Source: Adiantum capillus-veneris (Eukaryota > Streptophyta > Polypodiopsida > Polypodiales > Pteridaceae). From it: a stretch of 64,000 bases of DNA. A program made the position numbers and the translations under genes. This document shows, one piece after another, positions 47,676 through 59,946 of the stretch (its first letter is position 1; each line of letters begins with the position of its first letter). Location of the stretch: NCBI GenBank assembly GCA_014529385.2, contig CM043944.1:80568384-80632383 (forward strand). The letters are read 5' to 3'. The notes below the pieces were generated by a model. That model was not told where the DNA came from. It searched no databases and saw only the letters and a program-made list of their open reading frames with translations.

Positions 47676-49820
47676 GCCTAGAGAAACACATTTACAATTT
47701 CTTCAATGTGCGATAAAAACTTAAGATTTACAACCCTTACTCTAGTGGTACAAATTGATTTAAGTTATCACAACACACGACATTCTGTATTGATCACTTT
47801 ACACCATGAGTCCATCATTATAAAACGACTTTACTTGCATATCCAACAAAAACTATCACAACACACCACAAACTATATTGAATCGCTTTACACCATGAGT
47901 GTATCATTATAAACAAAAGCTTTACTAGCGGATCTAGAGGCTAGAACTTTGTACCATGGTCCTTGACTATACAAAAAATTTCATTTGCTACTTTGGTCAA
48001 GAAATCATCATAAATTTTGCAACACACCTCATATTGAACTTAAATACTTTGCCCCATGGTCCATAAGTAATGAGAGAGAGTATAGAAGTGAGAGATACAA
48101 TTTAACTCCATGGTCCATAACTATATAAAAAAATCCGTTTACAGATGTGCAATCTTTACAAATCCAGGCAGATAATCCGAATAAGACCGCAATCTACAAA
48201 AGTGATCAAAATAAACTAGAATCTAGGCATCATCTCACTAAGTGGACGCAAACACACCTCCAAGTTGAGCTCTAACATATCCAAATGCTCTCTCATATTT
48301 TGCAATTTCTTTCTTTGCCTAGGTGGTTGCTTTAAATAGTTTTTGTGCATTATGCTGAAAATCATGCTGCAATCAGTTTGCTTTCTCTTTTTCCATGGCA
48401 CATTGCTCTATAAGATATCTGCACCAATCACATACTAGATGATGCAGAAAGCAACTATATAGGTTTCAATGGCTTTAGAATAGGGTTAAGCCGATTTTGG
48501 GTTGCAAAGCGCAAGGGCCCTCCAAGGACGTAGGGCATGTTCTGTGGAGTCCTTGATGTTGGTTTCTCGCTTCTCAATGCCCACTCACAATGACAATCCC
48601 CAATAAATGACACCCACACATGACACACCCTCCTTGGTGAAATCAGTCACATGTGATGTTTCATGGGTGCAAGTCATAGTGTATAATTCCTTTGTTGTGT
48701 GCATGTGTCATGGTCTTCACCAAGGCATCCATAAAAGAAGGCACCCAATTGAGCATATGCTTGCACATCTCTAACTCTTGCTCTGTGGGGGGCATCTAGG
48801 ATCCTTCTTTTGAGCCACCAGTATGTTAGAAAATCTTCTTTTAGGTGGTGGAACACAATCTAACATGTCACCCAGATCTATTCCATTAAAGCAAGGAAAT
48901 ATGAGGGACCATGCCTCTAGTTCAGTGGTGGTCTTGGCATCAACTCTACTATTGGGTTAGAGGTGTTGTTACTCCCATTGGATGATGCCCTACTCTTTAA
49001 GCTAGTGTTGGTCTTAGGTTCAATAGATAAAGTTTATATTTGCTATAGAATAATGTTGCCTTTAAAAATGACAAAATATGTTAGCATTGTAGCATAGATG
49101 GATCCTTTGAAAACAAAGGAATTAAAAACAAAGATCTGAACTCTCATGGTCAAATATATATGTGCCCTGGCCACCAAGGAGATCACCTCTACATTGGAGA
49201 GTGAGATTCACAGAGAGTGTTTCTTTGATCGCATAATTGAAGCAATTTTGATACACTACTCAGCTTACGATGCAAAGGCTATCCATAGGCTAATGGATAA
49301 TATTGTGGGCAATATGACCCAATGACACCAGCGGATGCAAACTTCCGGTCCAGTAATGTGACTGGTGCCAATGTGAAAAGAAAGATTAGCATACTTTTAA
49401 ACATACAAAAACATTTATTAAAAAAAAAGTATACCAACTTCAATACAAAGAAAATAAAGAACTCATGCCTTATACCAAAATTATTGTCTTGCTTTGGAGG
49501 GCTTTTTAAAAAAAATTCTTGCTTGGGAGGATACCTCGAAGCTCAGAGGTGAAGGGCAAGGAAATTGTGAAGGAAATCGGGGCCCCTAGGGGCCCTATAT
49601 ATAGATACTTAAGGGGCCCGTCGGGCTACGTGTCGAGCTTGACAGGCTAGCTATGTCACCCAACGGGGCTTGGCAGGCTATGGTGCTGTACTAACGAGAA
49701 AATCTCATTGAACCACCATGTTTACTTAAAGCCACCATGCCATTTCACTTGTGAATTGAGAATTTTGCTAATTAACAATGTGATCACGAAACAAACACAT
49801 GATCATGTGAATATGAAATC
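47676..49820. other. mostly unassigned, possible upstream exons of the RING-like relic
   Basis: Minus frames at 48216-48401 (KKLQNMREHLDMLELNLEV) and 48674-48856 could be exons of the same decayed gene, but I see no motif to prove it. A CTATATATAGATA TATA-like box near 49599 may belong to the LTR that follows. Confidence 0.35.
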
Positions 49821-49823
49821 CCT

Positions 49824-51314
49824 GGTGAAGAGGAGTTTCACAAAGGTCAAAAATCTTCTCTCTTGAGGTTCAAAGAAAAATCTTCCCACCCTTGCAATTT
49901 AAAGATAATTTCTTGCAACCAAGCACTGTTTTGCAATGTATGATTTTATATCTATTACCAAGGATATGTGCAATTGTAAGGAGCTTAGACATTGGCCTTG
50001 GAAGAATTTCCAAGACCAAAAACCACTCCAGGGAATTGGCAATTAGGAAAATGCCCTTCAAGGAGAGAAAGTTTAAGCATGTTTTCACTTTTTTGCATCT
50101 TAGGAATTTCTCTTGTTCTCAATAAAGCTCAAGACAAATCTATGGAGACAACTAAATCATTGGCACCAACAAGGGGTAGCTAGAAGATAAAGAGCATGAA
50201 GAAATTGAAGACAAAGCATTGAAGAAGACAAAGGTGCTCTTGGATTAGAACGAAGCACATATTTTTTAGCATTTTTCTCTTGAATTAGAGCATTGTTTTT
50301 ACTTCTGGATTGGAGAGTTATGTTGAATGGGGATGTATGTTGTTTGTTCTCCTAGATTGGAATGTTGTCTTTCTTCATGGAGTTGTACCCAAAGCCCAAG
50401 GGGAAGTTTTCTATCATCCTTTGTGGATATCTCATCCTTAGTGGATGTATATTGACATCTTGTGTCATCCTTAGTGGATAAAGAATCTTCATTGTATTGT
50501 CCTGGTCCAAACCTCAAGGGGAGGATTGTAAGGTGTGAGCTTTGTCCTAGAGTCACTATAGTATGAGTCAAGGAGAGAGAGGAGTGGAATTAGCCCACAT
50601 GTAGTGGTGTAAAGCTGTAGAACTACTTAAAGCTCCTTTTATGAATAAAAAACCATTCCATGTTGCATAAAATCTATCTTGTTTATGGTGAAATTGTAAT
50701 GGGTTAGAAAACTACTCAAGATCATGTCTATGAGTCCAAGTTAATCTATCTTGGAACCTAATTTTCTTGAGTGATAATCTAACCTACACACACTCACTTG
50801 CGTGCACGATGTTTGTCTTTTGTCCACCCTAGCTAGCACCACCCCATTCTCAGCAAGTGGTATTAGAGCTAATAGCATGATAAGCACATTCTAATCATCT
50901 CTAAGATCCTTGATTATTAGCCTTCTCTCTCTCTGTCTCTAGGCCTAATTAGAGCTCTAATGGTTATCTTAAGCATGTTCTCAAGTCTTGGAACTCTTGG
51001 GCCACTACTCTTTGATTGTTAGTAGCCTAATTAGTTCTAAGCTTTGTTAATTCTCAATTGATGCCCTTAATCAAGCGTTGTTTTGCATCACTAAAGCTCA
51101 ATTTTGATCCAATTTACGTACACTAGAAGTGTGTCATTTTCATCATCATCTTGCATATTTGTTCCTCCAAAATTGATCTCTTTCAGCCTCTTGATTTCAT
51201 ACATTGTGAGTATGTGGAGAAAGGCTTCATGACTAGCTTCCAATAGAGCCACTTAGCTCTGCAATCCGACCTTGAAAACCCCTTAAACTCCATCCCCAAT
51301 TTTTCACTAAAAAA

Positions 51315-51409
<95 letters not shown>

Positions 51410-52775
51410 TGTTTTTGGGGTGCACCTCCTTTGCAAAGCCAACAATAAAACTTTTTTTTTTGAGGCCCTACCACAAGGAAAGTGGCAAGGCCACTTGGTT
51501 AGGAGAGTTGACTCTCAAAATGAGTCTGGCGGGTCGTAGATTCAACATGCCATCCCAGGCAGACTCCAGGCACCGTCAAATCGGGCTCTATGATCGATCG
51601 GGTCCGCAAGTAGGGACACACATAGAACTACCTCTTGCATTCAAACGCGAGCGTGCGGTATTAAATCCAACCCTTTTTTGCGCCATTGACTCCAAAAGAG
51701 GGAGTTCCCACGCCACAAGGCTCTATCATGCGCACTAGCTGTGCGGGTCTCCTGTACAAAATTTGCCCGGTTCCCCATCCAATTGCCCACTATGCCCCAT
51801 GGGGATCTTAAAAACCTACAAATCCCTACAAAGGGACTCTTCCCTTGACCACACTTGTAGAGATTTCAACTCTTCCCTCAAGCACACGTGTTGAGATTTT
51901 AGCCCGCCAACACAGAAGACTAAAAGTAGAGAACATTCAAATCTTTACAAAGCTTCAAAGGCCTTCAAACTTAAACAAAAAAGGAAGAAATTCAAGTGCT
52001 AAAATTTCTCTTCGTCAAAGCTTCAAGCTACTCTACGAGCATTCAAAAGCATTCACCAAAGCTTCAAAGCAACGGGCACTACTCCTTTATTGTGAAGAGG
52101 AGCTTCACAAAGTTCAAAAATCTTCTTTTCTTGAGATTCAAAGAAAAATCTTGTCACCCTTGTAATTCAAAGATAAATTTCTTACAACCAAGCTTTGTTT
52201 TGCAATGTATGATTTTATATCTATCATCAATGATATGTGCAATTGTAAGGAGCTTAGAAACTGGCTTGGAACAATTTCCAAGAGCAAAGACCACTGCAAG
52301 GCATTGGGAATTGGAAAAATGCACTTCAAGGGGAGGCAATTGAAGCATTTTTCACTTTTTTCATCTTAGGATTTGCACTTGTTTTCAGTAAATCTCAAGA
52401 CAAAGCTTATACGGTGACATCGACAACATTGGCACCAATAAGGTGCGGCTAGAAGGCAAAGACCATTAAGCAGTTGAACACAAAGCATTGAAGAAGACGA
52501 AGATGCTCTTTGATTAGAGCAAATCAGACATTTTTTAGGATTTTTCTCTTAGATTAGAGCGTTGTTTTTGCTCCTGGATTGGAGTGTTATGTTGTATGTC
52601 TCTTAGATTGGGGATGTATGTTGTCTGTGCTCCTGGATTGGAGTGTTTTCTTTCTTCATCAAGTTGTAGCCCAAAGCCCAAGGGGAGGTTTTGTGTCATC
52701 CTTTGTGGATATGTATTGACATCTTGTGTGGATAATATGTGTCATTCTTAGTGGAAAGATAATCTTCATTGCAAA
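49824..52775 (+). mobile_element. small LTR retroelement without coding capacity
   Basis: About 700-1000 bp at 49824-50850 is repeated at 52097-52775, starting TGAAGAGGAG. Shared blocks include CAATGTATGATTTTATATCT, GTGCAATTGTAAGGAGCTTAG and GCATTGAAGAAGACGAAG. Near 50858 TGGTATTAGAGC is a degraded initiator-Met primer site just after the first repeat. The interior (50870-52090) is the repeat seen also at 42846-44370. The right LTR appears truncated near 52775. No gag-pol, so non-autonomous. Confidence 0.6.
51317..51408. repeat. GT microsatellite (92 bp)
   Basis: Pure GT tract inside the small LTR element, at the position homologous to 43463-43624. Confidence 0.98.
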
Positions 52776-52831
52776 CGTTGAAGTACTTACATCACCATGA
52801 TTTTTTGCACAACGACCTTCACCCTCACAAT

Positions 52832-53008
52832 TGTTAGGTAAAGGCGGTGTGCCTCACCGTGCTTTGCCCATGTCTACCAGCTAGTGTCCGGCCGCCCACA
52901 TTTATCTCCTTATTCTTTATACATACAAAGAATAAGGAGCTCTCACTCATTCTCACATTGTTCACATACAGTGAGATTTGGGAGCTCCACTCCACATCCC
53001 TATGCCGT

Positions 53009-53091
<83 letters not shown>

Positions 53092-53134
53092 ATCTTTGCT
53101 ACACAAATGCACACCTTCGATCAATTCCTTCACA
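52832..53134 (+). repeat. 5' LTR of the copia-derived element, with (TC)n
   Basis: 303 bp including an ~80-bp TC tract (53010-53089) that is nearly absent from the partner LTR (56430-56458). Confidence 0.88.
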
Positions 53135-53136
53135 AA

Positions 53137-53148
53137 TGGTATCAGAGC
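53137..53148 (+). promoter_or_regulatory. initiator-Met tRNA primer-binding site
   Basis: TGGTATCAGAGC, canonical, two bases after the LTR. Confidence 0.95.
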
Positions 53149-54890
53149 TTTGACTTCGTGACAGATGGAGTGCTACAAAGAAGTGAGCTTTTGGCTATGG
53201 TGAGCTCGTTTTCGGTGGAACCTTGAGATTGGCGAGCAACCACCATATCTGTGCTCATGGAAGCTTGAGAGACATTCCCAAGCTTGAGAGGAGGGTGTAT
53301 TGCGAGTGTGTATTCTTTTTTGGAGCCGTACTTGCAGGAAGAATGCAAATTTTATTTTCGCGGGTTATTTTTTGGGCTCTAAAACATTGTTTTTGCGTAG
53401 CTTTTGCATATACGGAATGTGATTTATGCAAGGTTAGGGTGTAACCTGGGGTTTTGGCACACTCCAAACACTATGGTGATGTCCATTTGAACTGATTTTG
53501 ACCTCTGAAATTTCTGCAGCAGCAGTTGTTTATTATTTGTTCAGAATTTCACACATGGTTTGCTCTCGAATGTGAGAGTGGTATTGGCTGCAAGTTTGCT
53601 CACAGGTGGGAGGATACCATGTATGATTTGTGTTGTCAGATTCTCAGAGAGACTCATGTGATTTCACTTTGAGCTCGGCAATGTATGCCTCGAGCATGTT
53701 TTTTGGCCGTCCCAAGTAGAGCATGTATTTGTGTACTAGATTTGCAAGTGTTTGCAATGATGTATGCAAAGGTTGGAGATTGATACATGCATTTGGAGTG
53801 TGGTTTGATGCGCTTTGGTTGCTCATGGTTTTGAGTATGCACTCACTTTGGTTACTGGTTTTTGTAGCCATTTTGCTGACAGAACTCTGGTGACATTTTT
53901 CCAGCAGTTTTATGTGCATCATTGGTGCGATCGAGATTGCGATTGCTTGTAGCACTCAAGATTTGCGTGCAATGTTTTCCCTTTTGGGTGGTGCATCAGG
54001 AGCGTGTTTTGCTTGCATTTTTTGTCTTGATCTGTGAGTGCTCGACCATTTGGAGCTTTCGATTTTGACTCCCAAACTACAAGTTGAGTCTAGTACTCCC
54101 ACAGGTGTTGTCATTTGCAGTTGAGACCTTCTGCAGTGTTTTGGCTTGCATACCAGTTACGACATGAGATTTTTCTTTGTGTATGCTTTTGTGGTATAGT
54201 GGCTAGAGTTTACTCGCCATGGTTTGTGATCGAGCTTAGCTCTCACATTGATAGGGTTATAGGCAAGTTTGAGGGTCATTTGTGAGCTGAATTTTTCAGC
54301 CATCATTTCCTCTTTGCAGGTGCCTATATATGGCTCACTTGTAAGATAATTTGCGGCACAGTTTTGACTTGTTTCTTCCGCTATTTGAGAGTTGAATTTG
54401 GGGTTGTTTTGAGACTGATTTGTAGCCATATTTTTCAGCAATACATGAATTTGTGCTACTCTACAAGTAAAGTTCTTGTTACTCTTGATAGTGGTTGAGT
54501 TTTGACTCCCACTTTTACACAGGTTGTCTGGTACATTGTTCATTCATTAATACATTTTGGCAGCAGTTTTTCACTCACATATGTATGTCATTTGTGATGC
54601 CGCTGAGTGATACTCCGGCTAGAGCGGTTTGGCTCTGTGTATGACTTTGTGAGGTGATTTCGGACGAGTACATTCATGGATTTCCCATTTGGGCATTTGT
54701 TGTTGTCTCCATTGCGATTTACGCTCCAGATATAGAGGAGACTCTACCAAAATTTTGCCAGGTATGTATGCCTATTGCAAAGGCTAGTGAGCTTGACTGT
54801 TTGCTCACCTTCTTTGCTTGAGATAATGGTTTTCTCTTGGGTTGGAGAGTCTTGTGATTTTGAGAATTATTTTCCATAGATTTGGCATGG
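53149..54890. other. interior without recognisable gag
   Basis: Many short frames in all phases; the usual copia gag start is not seen. Either gag is deleted or too decayed to recognise, or this is acquired non-coding sequence. Confidence 0.45.
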
Positions 54891-56050
54891 ATATGGAGAC
54901 ACTTCAGGTTAGAGGTGGTTCTCGCTCACGATCTCAACTGACATATTGGCACTGTGGCCACAATGGGCATATTAAGTGTCGTTGCTTTAGGCGTATGAGG
55001 TAGTGAAAGAGGCAGATGCATGGTGCTACTATGGGTACAAATATTAGAGAGTATGCATGTGATGGGCATGCCACTTTTGAGTCTAGCTTGCCTTCAGACT
55101 ACTTTGTGTCTTGGGAGAACACATTGTCTACGTGTTTTCTCCTAGACGAGCATGTAGTTTTTCACGTGACAACACGTCATGATTTGTTTTTCTCTTTCTC
55201 TAGTGGGATACATGGTTGTGTGCAGTTTGTTGATGGTTCAGCATATGACATAGAGGGTGTTGGAGATGTATGCATGTCTTTACCTAGTGGTGCATTCCTT
55301 ACACTACAAGATGTGCGTTATGTACGAGGACTCAGCCAGAGTCTCATTTCAGTGCATCACTTGCAGAGTAGTGGTCATTGTGTACTGCTTGGAGAGCGTT
55401 CATTTCAGATGCATAAGGGATCATTGGTGATAGCCAGAGGTGCTAAGAGTGGCCTGGTATAACCTTTCCATATTTTTGACACACGAGGCGGTGTAGTCTA
55501 TGTGTATTTGCAGCCATGTTTGGAGCGAGAGATGAGGCGTGTCTCTTTTGCGGATGTGCTGCAGGGAGAGCAGGTTGTGCATTTGTCTTATGGTGACGTT
55601 CACGCAGACAGTGGTATCTCTCGGAATGCACAGCTTGGTTAGTCATCAGTTGAGATGACATCAGTTGAGCCAGAGATCTATGCATTATTCTATGATGCGT
55701 CTGATATGTTGGAGGGTGACAATGTCCTTCAGTCAGTTGTGTGTGATTGCAATGGTGCTGATTTTTTGATTTTGCAGTCATTCTCAGCAGATATGCCTTT
55801 GCTAGATGATGCTGACATGGTGATGCATAGTCAGGTGGTTCTTGATGAGGATTCATATGGCACTGAGGTTGCTGACAGGGATAGGTTGACACACATAGTG
55901 CATGTTTCGTCGGCTTTTGGGTCTCTCATGTCTGACCTTTTGGTCCTGAGACCTGATCTTGCGGTTGGTGCATTGGCAATGGGAGTTGTTAGTTGTGTGA
56001 TGACTGATACTAGCATTGTGCATTGTGGAGCCATGCAGGTCGTCACTTGA
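54890..56050 (+). pseudogene. copia gag knuckle, protease and unusual acidic tail in one frame
   Basis: Near 54940-54993 is YWHCGHNGHIKCRC, a CCHC knuckle whose first cysteine has become Y. The frame from 55016 contains HVTTRHDLFFSFSSG, VQFVDGSAYDIEGVGDVCM, VRYVRGLSQSLISVHHLQ and RSFQMHKGSLVIARG, a copia protease/GAG-pre-integrase pattern. At the active site, LLDEHVVFHVT replaces the usual LLDSGASxHVT, so the protease is dead. The same frame continues through TAA (55460) and TAG (55638) to 56050 with a D/E/V-rich tail (DMLEGDNVLQSV, MPLLDDADMVM) that is not integrase. Confidence 0.75.
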
Positions 56051-56252
56051 TACCTGCATCGGGAGTATCATTGTGGCTCTAGCCCTAGTGGTATGCATGT
56101 TGCATCTACACTAGAGCAGTTACAAATGCACTCACATGTTTGGAGTGAGCCAGTGGGCATTGATTGAGAGCCGTTTTCGCTCACCTCTTGTATATACTAG
56201 TTGTAAGCTAGTCTTCTCACCAATTATGGGCACACAACCTTTAATGGGATAA

Positions 56253-56503
56253 TGTTAGCTAAAGGCGGCGTGTCTCACCGTGCTTTGCCCATGGCCGTCA
56301 CCCAGTGTTTGGCCGCCCACATTTATCTCCTTATTCTTTATACATACAAAGAATAAGGCGCTCTCACTCATTCTCACACTGTTCTCATACAGTGAGATTC
56401 GGGAGCTCCACCCCATGTCCCTGTGTCGTGCTCTCTCTCTCTCCCCTCTCTTCTCTCTCCACCTTCGCTGCACAAATGCACGCGTTCGATCCATTCCTTC
56501 ACA
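56253..56503 (+). repeat. 3' LTR of the copia-derived element
   Basis: 251 bp matching the 5' LTR. It is preceded by AATGGGATAA, a poor polypurine tract. Confidence 0.88.
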
Positions 56504-57390
56504 GCAACATTATGTTTTATTTTGCTGACAAGGGTGTTTATTATTGTGGTATTACAGACTAGGGTACTTCTAGCTTATTTCCAACTACGAAGACATTTCC
56601 AAAGCTAACAGATCTATCTTTGGAGTGTCAAAACAATCACCTTCAAGACTATCCTTAGGATGCCCTTGAGTGTATTTGCACCAACCCTCCTCCTTTTTCT
56701 AAAGCCACGGATGTATATTCTCTATGTTGGGTTGTAAAACGCATACTTCATTACATGCCATAGCCACGTGAACCAGATCAAAGAGCCTTTGTGAAAAAAA
56801 TACATAAAACTCTTAATTTAGGCAAAGATAGAAATCCCCAAATTTGACCTTCAGCTTTTGATTTATCCCTTTGTATCAATGGAGACACAGCATTGGCATA
56901 AATGTTGTATCTTCTTTTGATCTCTGACTAAACGATGAACAAATACAAACAACTTTTTGGGTTGAAATTGTCATTGTATTATTAATGCAATGTGACAATT
57001 TAATGTTTTTAAGTTCAAACTGTCATTATATCATTAAAATTGGTTTAAGTGACATTTGCATTATTGTCTATATATTGATTTGTCAATTTCAACTTGCAAA
57101 AGATTTGCCTTGGTTATATGGCTGTTAAATTTTGATATTTTGTTTGTAGATATGGCTGAAGACCTTGAGTACAACGAGGCACAACGAATTATCAGCATGG
57201 AGCAAATTTGATGCGGAGAGTTGGACTTAGTTATTTCCAACATTCAAAGGATGAATCAAACCTGGAGGGCGAGCCCTTGAGTCACAAACAATGCAAAGAC
57301 TTATGTCCAAACCACTTTGTTTGGAATACACTTTTCAGAACAAGTAGCCACGCAAAGGAAAATTCACCAATAAAGATCTTTACTTGTAAC
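56504..57390. other. no supported gene
   Basis: Short frames at 57152 and 57208 in different phases may be a decayed upstream part of the frame at 57393. No motif. Confidence 0.35.
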
Positions 57391-57392
57391 AT

Positions 57393-57959
57393 GTGGGCTT
57401 AGTGCAATTTCTCCGGCAACGATTTATCTATCAACAACAAGATATTGCCAATAATAACCAGATTTTGTTATACTTTATTCAACAGTTCTATGCACATTAC
57501 ATATTGGGTAAGAGAGTCAACTGGGATGATAAGCCTCCTAACGTGGGCATTGGGATTGGCCTCATTGTCGACAAGGTTTCAGCATAGAACAAGCAAAGGC
57601 CCCAACCATCATGCAAGCATCTTGTTGTCCTTTTACCAGAAGACAATGAAATCATTATGGAGATGGCAAGCCAGGGAGTTGACCTAGCAAGCCAAGGTGA
57701 AACTCTTGCAGGCTTGACATTGAAGGTTTTAGAGCTTGAGACACAGCTTGATGCCACTAGAAGAGAGCTTGCACTAGCTCAAATCAATCTTGCAAAGTAC
57801 AACAAGAAGTTTGGTCCTCTTGCAGAAGAAGACGTTGCAACTTCCACGATCAACCTCAACGCATTTTTGGCTACACCTACGAACTTTGCATCTCTTGGCT
57901 CTGATGAATTTTGCTTGCATGATATTTTGGCAGATCTCACTCAGCATGTTGAGTTGTAA
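57393..57959 (+). pseudogene. decayed coiled-coil protein frame of unknown family
   Basis: One frame runs from 57393 to the TAA at 57957 with a single TAG at 57585. The first part has QQFYAHYILGKRVNWDDKPP. The second has a predicted amphipathic coiled coil (LKVLELETQLDATRRELALA), then a D/L-rich end (DEFCLHDILADLTQHVEL). The sense frame of nearly 190 codons with one stop suggests former coding. I do not recognise it. It could be a gag-like or plant mobile-domain protein, but nothing in it proves this. Confidence 0.45.
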
Positions 57960-58284
57960 AATCTATAACTTCTATTGTTGTAATACTTCAAGACAACGTT
58001 TTTGTAATCATTTTACATAATCAACTCAAATATTTATTGCTTTATCTCTTTTTCATCTTGGTTATAAATTGTATACAATAAGTACAAAATGAAAGTGATA
58101 GACAATCATATGACACAAAGTGACATGGAAAAAAGAGAGAGATCATAAGATAGGGACAACAAACTCAAGCTGATTACAAGTACATTGTACCAACGGTGTT
58201 TTTAAACAATGTCGTCACAATCAAACGCCAAAACCATGTCATCAATTTCTTCCAGGTATGAACATTCTGAAGCCACCTCCCACT

Positions 58285-59946
58285 CTAACTCACTGAATGC
58301 AACAATTTTATATTACAAAACACATCTACCAAAGCCTTAGCTTGTTTTGGCTTTAATCTATTTCTCTTCTTAGTGTGTAAGAAGTCAAATACAAACCAAT
58401 TTCTCTTGCAACTACCACTTGAAGCAGTAACAGATAATACTCTGAGAGCTACGTGTTGTAGTTCTATCTTTTCTCCACCATATTCTTTCCACCACATAGG
58501 TGCGCTAACATTTTTTATGGTGTCAATGTGCCAAGGATCACCAAACATTATTGGAATAGTCAACGCTTTGATGAAATGCATCTTTCCCCTCATCCGACCC
58601 TAAGAGTTGCATGCACACAAATTTGAAACATGTATCACTTTTGAATTTGAGGATTGTTCATGGAGCTGAAATTTTGTATTCAAAGTGAATGCTGGTATGT
58701 GTGTAACAAGGTGTGCATTTCCATCCATCAAGATTCTGCACATGAAACTAGAAATGTTTTATCTTTATCAATGTAGCTTTGAAAGTCCTTGAGCTTTTCA
58801 ATGGCTTCTTCCATATACCAATACACCTTTTCAAAGACAAAAGAGTATTTTTCCACCAAGCATAGCAGGTCCACAATGGGTTTAGTGACATCGACAACCT
58901 TTTTCACATTTCTCCATAACAATGGAGATCTAACGAGTTGATGAACCCTTAATGTTGTAGCTTGATAGATGGGATATTTGCTAAGCCATGCATCCCACCG
59001 CATGTCAATAATTGTCTCCACCACCGCATGTTGAACATCTATCACTATTGACACCGCATAATATGCAGTAGCAAAACGAGTCGCACAAAACATTTGTAAT
59101 GCCTTGTTAGGCGACTTTGTTTTGAGCAGAGCATATAAAAATTAATTCTCTCTAATGAAATTTACTATTATGTTTGCTTCCAACAAAGTAGTCTTTATTT
59201 TGTCAAGTTTGTCAATGTCTTTCAGAAGCAAATTGATAGTATGTGCACCGCATGGTACCCATGTTAATTTCTAGTACTTTTCTTAAAATTGCAAGACCTG
59301 CACCTTTGTAATTTGCAACATGGTCGATGACGATGGCTATCACATTCTTTGGCCTCTAGCTTTTGATATGGCACGCTCATAGATCTTTGAAAGAAAGGGT
59401 TATACATGTTGCATTTGGATTAGATGCATTACTAGATGAAGCTTGAGGGCAAAAGAAATTGTCCTTGAGGGCAAAAGAAAGAGCTTTTGATAATTTTAAA
59501 GGTGCAAGTCTTGTAAAGGGGTTTAGATTTCTTTTGAAGCTCATTGTACAATTTCTTTTGGATTAGATGCATTACTAGATGAAGCTACTTCGAAGGATGT
59601 TGTACCATGCACTTCACTCCAGAAACAAGGATTAAAGGAATTCTGCTCTCTATTCTCAGTGTCCATCGGATCCCTCTCCTCATTTGTAAGAGGTTCTTCT
59701 TCATCCATTGGATCTACAACCGCTTTTGCTTACCCCTTTACTTTTGTCCTCAAGGACAACCTTTACTTTATGTACATAATCTAAAAATCTTTCATATATG
59801 TCTCGTGGAGGCAAGGTACAAGGCCCAACATTGCTTAACACTTTGAACAAATGCTCTTTGATCCTTGTAGCATTTCCACTGAACACATGGTGACAAGACT
59901 TGCACTTCAATCGAGATGCAATTCGCCCTGGCACTATTTCATGCAC
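58285..59946 (-). pseudogene. hAT-family transposase relic 2 with BED-type finger
   Basis: Minus-strand blocks in hAT order. BED-like finger LKCKSCHHVFSGNATRIKEHL at ~59846-59910. IVIDHVANYKGAGLAIL near 59290-59340 (the D-x-x-x-N-Y block). VPCGAHTINLLLKDID near 59225-59265. CATRFATAYYAV near 59060-59090, continuing in the same frame through one TAA to 58728. The dimerisation region, PMWWKEYGGEKIELQHVALR with SGSCKRNWFVFDFLHTKKRN, at 58285-58510. A frameshift before the CGAH block and other breaks kill it. It is not a copy of relic 1: opposite strand and different sequence at every block. Confidence 0.85.

Larger units (their letters stand above)
52832..56503 (+). mobile_element. copia-derived non-autonomous LTR element
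   Basis: LTRs at 52832-53134 and 56253-56503 start TGTTAG.TAAAGGCGG and end CCTTCACA. They share GCCGCCCACATTTATCTCCT and ACAAAGAATAAGG. The primer site TGGTATCAGAGC is canonical (53137-53148). The interior holds only gag-knuckle, protease and an extra tail; integrase and reverse transcriptase are absent. The flanks (ACAAT / GCAAC) do not give a clean 5-bp duplication. The LTR length difference is due to the CT tract. Confidence 0.85.

Noticed and set aside
52832-56503. Perfect target duplication for the copia-derived element
   Set aside because: The immediate flanks (ACAAT and GCAAC) do not match exactly; I leave the duplication uncalled.
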